Of a stretch of 64,000 nt of DNA, positions 57,343 through 64,000 are shown piece by piece (positions within the stretch are counted from its first letter, which is position 1; each line of letters begins with the position of its first letter). The stretch spans positions 129,074,740 to 129,138,739 of the forward strand of contig NC_045441.1 of assembly GCF_002776525.5 (NCBI RefSeq), written 5' to 3'. A program made the translations under genes and the position numbers. The notes below the pieces were generated by a model. That model was given only the letters and a program-made list of their open reading frames with translations, was not told the DNA's origin and did no database searches. The DNA comes from Piliocolobus tephrosceles. Taxonomy: Eukaryota; Chordata; Mammalia; Primates; Cercopithecidae.

Positions 57343-58613
57343 GATTTCTCAAAAAATCTATCAATCAATAAAATAAAAGCATAAAGACATAGAAACACAT
57401 AAACAGAGAATTGTTTTACATGGGAGATGGGGAGTGGTGACTTGGCCTCATGGGGCCATAATCACCCTTTTGGGGTTTTGTCCCACATTAGAAAAGCAGC
57501 CCCATAGCAGAGATACGAAAACCAAAAAAGGGTAACAGAAGTTGGGCACAGAGTCAGGCCTGGACTGAAGCCCCGGACAGCGTGGGCAGCTCTGTAGCAG
57601 GTGGGGCAGGAGGGACTTTAGCTGGGAGCACTTGGCCCCCAGCCTAGGCACCAGAGGTCGAGGGGAGACCCTTCCCATTCCCTGAGAGATGGAGTGTGGG
57701 TCTCACTTGCAAGGGAGCCTCCTGGGAACCCCTCACATGGGAAGAAGGATGGCATGGAGTGGCCTTTCTCTCCCCCATCGACCAGCCAAGGGCGGCGAGC
57801 CCTCCTTGTCCACTCTGGCAATACGGCACAAGGGGGGATGATCTGCCAGTTCTCTCTCGAGAGGCTCGGTGGGGAGCACCTGCAGGCCAGCTGGCAGCCC
57901 CCCTTCACCTTCTCACAACTAGCAGGCCAGGGGTGAGGCACGGACCAGCGTCTCCGCTGCTTTGAGCGATCATGCAGACTCCAGGTCCACGAAAGGTAAG
58001 AAATTGGCTATCAAGGCTCTGAGGCACGTGCTAGCTGCGATTTAGTAAATCTCTTCCCACCCCCAAATTTAGTTTTTTTAAAAACCTCCCTCCTCAGGAA
58101 CTCCATTCTCACGTATCCGAATCCACTCCGCCAGCTCCCAGCAGAGGGAGAGCCGCTCGCTTGTGTACAAAGGCCCACACTAGCGGGGAAGCTCACGAAG
58201 TCATGTCTCTGGGGGCCATTTTTACTTTGTTTTGCCACTGTAGAGGCCACTCTTGGCAAGAAGCCCTTTTCAGTAAAAGCCATCAGCTGCAGAAGAAGGC
58301 CAAGGGCTGAAATAGCATCAGGTGGAGGAGGCGGCCCTGGAGAGAGGCCTGGTTTCCATCCCAGTTCTCCCACCACCTGCCTGTGGCCTCTGCAAGCCCT
58401 GGGGGCTCCATTTCCTCCCTGCAAAGGCAGCTGCCCTCAGAAGCACTCAGCTTGGTTCTTGGCACGGGGAGGGATTAGCTCTGCACAAACCTGGTAGTTT
58501 CACGAGAAGCCATGTAAGGTAGAGAAGTTGCTGAAGGCATCTCCCTCTGAGAGTCAAAAGGAAACAGAAAGATAGGATCTTGTGTCTCTTCCTCTTTTAA
58601 AAAAAGGGAATTA
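57343..58613. other. Intronic single-copy DNA, nothing recognised
   Basis: Chance ORFs on both strands (57448-57965, 58011-58522) have no family signature. No repeat was recognised. Confidence 0.5.
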
Positions 58614-58926
58614 GGCCTGGTGCAGTGGCTCATGCCTATAATCCCAGCACTTTGGGAGGCCGAGGTGGGTGGATCACCCGAGATCAGGAGTTTGAGACCA
58701 GCCTGGCTAACATGGAAAAACCCCATCTCTACTAAAAATGAAAAAATTAAAAACAAACAAACAACACCAAAACACACACACACACATTAGGGGGACATGG
58801 TAGTGCACGCCTATAGTCCCAGCTACTTGGGAGGCTGAGGCAAGAGAATTGCTTGAACCCAGGAGGCAGAGGTGGCAGTGAGCCGATCCAGCCTGGGAGA
58901 GAGTGAGACTCGGTCTCGATGAATAA
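58614..58926 (+). mobile_element. Alu, sense, with (CA)n in its middle linker
   Basis: It runs from 'ggcctggtgcagtggctcat' to 'tgagactcggtctcgatgaa'. The A-rich linker has expanded to AAAC units and (CA)8 at about 58772-58788. The right arm lacks the segment before 'tccagcctgggag'. Confidence 0.93.
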
Positions 58927-58939
58927 ATCAATGGGAAGT

Positions 58940-59097
58940 CATATCATCACGAGGTCCCCACTTACCCTCATGACCTCATCTAACCCTAATAACCTTTCAG
59001 AGGCCCCATCTCCAAGTATGATCACGTTGGGGAACAGGGTTTCAACACGTAAACCTGGGGGAGGCCGAACTCACGCATTCAGTCCATTGCACAATGT
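58940..59097 (-). mobile_element. MLT1-family LTR fragment, antisense
   Basis: 'taccctcatgacctcatcta', 'cagaggccccatctccaagt' and 'gggtttcaacacgtaaacct', then 'cattcagtccattgcac', follow the complement of the MLT1 5' half. Confidence 0.75.
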
Positions 59098-59586
59098 ATC
59101 AAAAATTCAAATCGTATTGGGCAAGCCTATACTGCCCGATTGTAAGCAAAGTCTCTGAGGCTGGAGAAATCAAGGTACCCATCAGTGAATACAGGGTATT
59201 AAGAAATGCCAAAGCTCACTGCTCAAGTTCATCTCCTGCTGGCCCTGTGGCCCTGCTGCCTGGGCCTAGAACGAACCCACTTCTCCGCAAGGCCTTGTCT
59301 TCCTTGAGATTCTCAGAGTGTGATCAGAGAAGCATGCTCCACAATTTCTTATCAATTGAACACTAAAACCCCCATCTGGCTATGGGATTCCTAGTTTCTC
59401 CTCCCAGATTTTGTGGTTAAACCTTTCTGTCTCCAATGCAATGTAGCAGTGAGCACAGCTCTGGACGCGTGTCCCAAGGCCTGAGGTCTAACGCTGCCTC
59501 TGCCCCCTCACTTGCTGTGCAGCTTAGGCAAGTCACTTTACCTCTCTGGGCTGGGCTCACCTCATCCATCCAATGGGAGGGTTGAA
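59098..59586. other. Intronic single-copy DNA, nothing recognised
   Basis: No repeat or coding signal was seen; a MIR-like trace at 59450-59560 is possible. Confidence 0.4.
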
Positions 59587-59594
59587 CTGCTCTT

Positions 59595-60058
59595 TTCTTT
59601 TCTTTTTGAGACACAGTCTCACTCTGCCCCCAGGCTGGAGCGCAGTGGCTCACTGCAGCTTTCGCCTCCCAGGTTCAAGTCATTCTCCTGCCTCAGCCTC
59701 CCAAGTAGCTGGGATTACAGGTGTGCGCAACCACACCCAGCTAATTTTTTTTTTTTTTTTTTTTTTTTCTTTTTCTGAGATGAGGTTTTGCTCTTGTTGC
59801 CCAGGCTGGAGTGCAATGGCGTGATCTCGGCTCACTGCAACCTCTGCCTCCCAGGTTCAGGTGATAATCCTGCCTCAGCCTCCCGAGTAGCTGGGATTAC
59901 AGGCACCCACCACCACACTTGGCTAATTTTTTGTATTTTTAGTAGAGACGGGTTTTCACCATGTTGGCCAGGCTGGCCTCAAACTCCTGACCTCAAGTGA
60001 TCTGCTCGCCTTGGCCTCCCAAAGTGCTGGGATTACAGGAGTGAGCCATCGTCCCCAG
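59595..60058 (-). mobile_element. Chimeric Alu trimer, antisense
   Basis: 59595-59743 is an Alu right arm alone, ending at the A-rich linker. 59744-60058 is a complete second Alu with its own long poly-T. The perfect 8-bp repeat 'ctgctctt' (59587-59594 and 60059-60066) flanks the whole unit, while the expected left arm of the first Alu is absent. Confidence 0.88.
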
Positions 60059-60066
60059 CTGCTCTT

Positions 60067-61700
60067 CCCTTTTTACCGTCCTATGACTGGTCTCCCAGTG
60101 CCAGCTGAGAGTGTTGGTCCAATCTCTTTTCTTCTAAGCTGGCCACACAAATGGACCTCAGTTACTCAGCAGCCATTAAAATCTGGTACCAGCCACCATT
60201 TAGGCCTCTGGACATCATCCTTGGGCAAAGGAGGTTTTCTCTGTTAGCTTGGGCCTAGCGCTCCCCACTTATATCCTGGACTGTGAAAATGGACTGAGCG
60301 GGCGTTAGGGAATTCAGGATGAGCTGGGAAAAAAAAAAAAAAATCCTGCTGCAATAAATTGCATCACAGTGGAGATCTTTCTCCCCAGAAAATTCTGAGC
60401 CCAGACAATGGCTCATTTGTTTCAGACAATATTCAATACAACAGAATTCCAGGTCAATAGAAGGATTTCTGCAGGTTCTTAGAGTTGGTAGCAAAAGGAT
60501 TTAACCCACAGAGAAAAGAGAGCTGTTCAATTATAGATTCCCAGGCGTGAGGGAGGCCCTATTAATCAGGTGTCTGCCGGAAATGCTACTCCCTCCGGTG
60601 GGAGTGTCCCACCTAATGACACGGGGGACTGATGCACCCAGGGCCCTGACCAGGGAGGACGTTTGAGTAAATATTTCAGCAGAGATGGCTGCTGCTAGAA
60701 TGGTAAGCAGAGCCGGGGAGCAGAGGAAACGGCCCCTTTCTCCCAGGCCCTCAGATGATACATTTTTATAAACATCCAGGCAGGCAGCCTCTGAAGACTC
60801 CTGGGCTTTACAAACACATCTCGTATTCCACAGTCAGCTGAGACCGTGCTTTGAGCATGGGCGGTAAGAGGAGCAGGAAGCAGGAGGGGCGGGGAGGGGT
60901 CTGGCACCAGCTTTCTAAATTTAACATGCAGTTGCTTTTAGGCCAGTGGATAAAAAATAAATTCCAGTGCTTAAAGCTCTTATCTTTGTTTACCATTTCC
61001 CCAAACAGCTAGTGACCTGCACTCTGACTCTTCCAGCGAATCAACGAGATGCATACGAAGATGAGGGATGGGAAATGCAGGAGGGGGCGTGGGGAAGGCA
61101 AGTTGATGGCTCTCCACCTTCCCGTGATGTTTATTTGGCCTGGCAGAGTGACCAGGATCTGCTAAGGTCATGAGGCTGTCCCTGGGGGGGTGGGGGCATG
61201 GTCATGCTGCATCAGACCAGCCCAGAGGTGGAGGGCACCTTGGGGTCCCTCGTGTCACTCTCCTGTTGATGAGGGACCTATGGATATCCTACAGCGACCT
61301 TTTCAGATGCTCCATAACCTCGTGTGAAAAGCTCCAGTGAACCTGGGCTTACTTATTACGTTGTGAAGTTGTAGTCATTTGAAAATCCTGCCCCACATGG
61401 AGTCAGAATCTTTCTTTCTGGGACTGATGCCATGGGGCCTGGCTCCACCCCCACAACTGCATGGCACAGCACTGCCTTCTTCTTGGCCGTGGGCTCGCCC
61501 TGCAGACGGCTGACGATGCTCTCCTGCCTCCCTTCCGTTTGCTCCGTTCTCCCAAATTCTTTCAGTGTGCCTGGTAGAAGCAGTCCGCCAGTCTCCTCTC
61601 GCTCCCTCTCACTCATCCCCTCTCTAACTGCTCATCCTGCGATCCCACTGACTTGGTTTTGGCCTTGTCCCTGCCCCAGTTGACAAGTAGAGTGGCGTGT
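60067..61700. other. Intronic single-copy DNA, nothing recognised
   Basis: A run of 13 A is at about 60330-60342. No repeat family or gene was recognised. Confidence 0.5.
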
Positions 61701-61703
61701 CTT

Positions 61704-61970
61704 CTTCTTCTTCTCTATTATTTTCATTATTATTATTGGCAATCATAGTTCACGCTGCCTCAAACTCCTGGGCTCAAGTGATCCTTCCACCTCGGCCTTC
61801 CAAGTAGCTGGGATTACAGGTGCATACCACCATGTCTGGCAATATTTTTTTTTAAAGATGGGGTTTCACGATGTTGTCCAGGCCAGTCTCGATCTCCTGA
61901 CCTCAAGCAATCCTGCCTCCTCAGCCTCCCAAAGTGCTGGGATTACAGGCATGAGCCACCGTGCCAGCCA
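61704..61970 (-). mobile_element. Old Alu (AluJ-like), antisense, right arm partly lost
   Basis: CTT/ATT-rich sequence replaces the normal start; recognisable Alu begins at 'ggcaatcatagttcacgctg' and ends 'accgtgccagcc'. High divergence. Confidence 0.88.
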
Positions 61971-62397
61971 TCAATGGTCTCTCTTAATCTTGAATCTCCC
62001 AGGCACTGTCCAGGACATCTGAGATGATGTCCAGGGCCCCTGACTTTCCAGTTGCCCTGCCACCTTCCCCTGGGCAGTAGTTAAGGTTTAATGCTTGGCT
62101 CTGTGCTTGTTTTCCTTACCCCCATCCCAGAGGACTCATCCCCCTCTGTGCCAACACCATCTCCCCACTTCTAGGCAAGCTGCTGACAGTCTCACCCGGG
62201 TGGGGTGGTGGTGGGGGGCCTCCAACAAAATCCCGCAAAAGCTGATCTCCTTCCCCTGGAATATGCTGCCCCACCCATGTGGTCCTCTTTCTTTCTCTCA
62301 GCCCCTCGGGAGTGAAACCAGGGCATCCCTTTCATCTGTCTTCAATCCCTGACCCATAAAATCCCAAGACCCTCACCTCCCCTGCTAGAGCTTCCCT
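61971..62397. other. Intronic single-copy DNA, nothing recognised
   Basis: A G-rich tract is at 62200-62218. No other feature was recognised. Confidence 0.5.
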
Positions 62398-62399
62398 AT

Positions 62400-62532
62400 G
62401 ACAGTGATTCTGAAATCCAGGCTACATGTGATAATCCTTTGGGGGACTTTTAAAACAATACCAGTTCCTGCACCCCAATCCAGACCAATTAAGTGGACAT
62501 GTTTTGGGATGGGCCCCAGCATCAATAGGGAA
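62400..62532 (+). mobile_element. MER5A hAT transposon relic
   Basis: 'acagtgattctgaaatccag' and 'ctacatgtgataatcctttg', then 'gatgggccccagcatcaat', follow MER5A with decay. Confidence 0.65.
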
Positions 62533-63266
62533 CAGCCAAGATAGAGAGTCACTGCTGATACGGCTTCTCTCTTTCAGCCCCCTTTCCCGTTCTGACTACT
62601 GGCCTTGTGATTGGAGCGCCTCACTTTTGCCTGGACTGTTGCAAGAACCTCCTGTCTTATTGACCTATTTACCAACTCTTTCTACCCCCAACCATCCTAC
62701 ATGTCATTGTCAGATCACACAAAGCCATTTTCAGTATGTTACCTTGACTCATCAAAAACCTGCAGTGGCTCCCTAGTACCATAAAAATAAATCTGGGAAT
62801 GAACAAATAAATGGTTTCCCAAATACAGAGTAAGTTCTATATGGCATGGAACCGTATCTTATCCCCTATCTTTCCCTGCCCTCACCCCACACACTCTGCT
62901 AAGCAGAGTAAATAGAGGGAGCCAGGATCTGTGGGGTGAGCGAACAAAAGCATTTTCTCTGCAAATTAAATGCGGTCCACTCACTTCCCAGCGCAGAGAA
63001 AGTGGGCTAGGTGATTTAACTGTCACTTACTTAGGGGCTTCTTTCTTTCAACATCATATACAATCAGCTGTGAATGTTCCAAACTAATGGAAAAAACAGA
63101 ATCCTAAATGTTACCAAACAGGAGCTAATTCAAAGCCTCGAATCTAGTTGATGTTGGAATGCGTTTTCGCTTATGAGTGCTGAGTGCTTGTGTCTGATAA
63201 TTGGGGCAATTTTTTAAAATTAGGTAATTAGATGTGTTTTATTTGTTCCTATTTCCCCTCCCCCCA

Positions 63267-63269
<3 letters not shown>
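62533..63269. other. Intronic single-copy DNA, nothing recognised
   Basis: No repeat or gene signal was recognised. Confidence 0.5.

Positions 63270-63299
<30 letters not shown>
63270..63299. repeat. (CA)n microsatellite
   Basis: About fifteen CA units. Likely polymorphic. Confidence 0.97.
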
Positions 63300-63301
<2 letters not shown>

Positions 63302-63539
63302 ATGAATAAATAACTCAGCTCCCAAAACAATGCCCTATTTCTTTCTCTCAGTCCTTTCCTGGAATAGAGATAGTGGTTAGATTTCAGAATATTAGCAAGG
63401 GAGGGAGAAGAAATTGGGGAGGAGCCTGCAGTTAGAGTAAATAGAAGAAACTAGGATGTCAACAGGCTGCTTTTCAACTGATGCGCTGTTAAAATTTCAG
63501 GCAGTGTGAACAATGTATCTGTCAAACTGTTTGCAATCT

Positions 63540-64000
63540 CTACTAAAGCTGAACATACACCTCCCTCAGGACCCGGCAGTCCCCCTCGCAGATGTACACC
63601 CAACAGAAACTGGTACTCTGTTCACCAAAAGCCATAAACAAGAATGTTCGTAAGGCTTTATTCCCAATGGCCCCCAACCTGGGAACAACGCAAATGTCCA
63701 TTGACAAGGAAAAGGATGGATAACCCTGGGCAGCTCACCCAGTGGAGCACCAAATCATGAGGATGAACACACCACAACCACACAACACAGGTGACTGTCA
63801 CAGACATGCAACTGAGCAAAAGAAGGCAGACCAAAGAGCCTGCCTGGAAATATTTCATTTATAGGAAGTTCAAGACAAAGAGGCAAAAGTAATCTCCCGT
63901 GTTGGAAGTCAAGACAGTGGTTATTCTTGAGGGGCATGTGACTGGGAGGGGCCACAGGCATGCTTCCAAGTGCTGGTCACACAGGAATGCTTATGGTGTG
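63540..64000 (+). mobile_element. Old L1 (L1M-type) 3' region, sense, runs off the window
   Basis: 'gtacacccaacagaaactgg', 'ttcaccaaaagccataaaca', 'caacgcaaatgtccattgac' and 'tcatttataggaagttcaag' follow the end of L1M ORF2 and its 3' UTR. It carries many small indels and no open frame. Confidence 0.85.

Larger units (their letters stand above)
1..64000 (+). other. TBXAS1: TBXAS1 gene, internal portion (thromboxane A synthase locus)
   Basis: Five plus-strand exons (1997-2113, 18863-18951, 20977-21125, 23163-23293, 27402-27716) join without a frame break into 267 codons that I recognise as thromboxane A synthase, a class III P450 of the endoplasmic reticulum membrane. The enzyme isomerises prostaglandin H2 to thromboxane A2 and also yields 12-HHT plus malondialdehyde. 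Intron lengths are 16,749, 2,025, 2,037 and 4,108 bp, then at least 36,284 bp. Phases agree at every junction (0, 2, 1, 0, and 0 at the last donor). Early exons with the N-terminal anchor and final exons with ExxR and the Cys heme ligand are outside the window. That the whole window is inside the gene is inferred from intron continuity: no terminal exon or poly(A) site was recognised. Confidence 0.93.
27717..64000 (+). other. TBXAS1: Start of a very long TBXAS1 intron (more than 36 kb)
   Basis: The canonical donor 'gtgagt' follows the I-helix exon. I read the rest of the window for the next TBXAS1 exon (the K-helix region with ExxR) and did not see it. Sequence content is repeats, listed separately, separated by single-copy DNA. 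Absence is judged by eye, so a short exon could have been overlooked. Confidence 0.75.

Noticed and set aside
1..64000. tRNA, rRNA, snoRNA, microRNA genes, CRISPR arrays or bacterial-type systems
   Set aside because: None was recognised; the MIR relics are tRNA-derived SINEs and not tRNA genes. CRISPR is not expected in a primate genome, and the periodic repeats are microsatellites.

Overview
The window is intronic and exonic DNA from an Old World monkey. It is mostly non-coding, with dense primate Alu repeats and older mammalian repeats. Its only protein-coding content is five in-frame plus-strand exons of TBXAS1, the thromboxane A synthase gene (CYP5A1). Two young Alus (45660-45990 and 57019-57328) carry changes that I associate with the cercopithecoid AluYR subfamilies ('ctcaagcctg' near the 5' end, 'gatccggcc' in the right arm). 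The exon translations are close to, but not identical with, human TBXAS1 as I remember it. Together these point to a macaque, baboon, vervet or relative. Two 100-N gaps mark a draft assembly.

Layout: 1-1996 is the end of an intron. Exons lie at 1997-2113, 18863-18951, 20977-21125, 23163-23293 and 27402-27716. They total 801 bp, or 267 codons, with matching phases and canonical AG/GT borders throughout. They encode the middle of the P450, roughly residues 112-378 in human numbering, from just before the C-helix WxxxR motif to the J helix. The start codon, membrane anchor and early exons lie upstream of the window. The ExxR motif and the heme-ligand Cys lie downstream. From 27717 to 64000 I see no further exon, so this looks like one intron of more than 36 kb.

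The introns hold about twenty-five Alus, two L1 3' ends of primate type, one older L1, ancient L2, MIR and CR1/L3-like relics, hAT and Tigger DNA-transposon fossils (MER5A, MER2, a complete 222-bp hAT element and a palindromic MITE), MaLR LTRs (three MLT1-like and one solo THE1), and microsatellites including two long GGAA arrays. Several insertions are nested and keep target-site duplications, so their order can be read.

I found no second gene, no RNA gene, no CpG island and no previously undescribed coding system. The long non-TBXAS1 ORFs are Alu translations or chance frames in GC-rich intron. The points most worth a second look are the probable false duplication at the first gap, the lineage-specific Alus, the GGAA arrays, a chimeric Alu trimer, and an RFX-like X-box in a repeat-poor stretch of the first intron.
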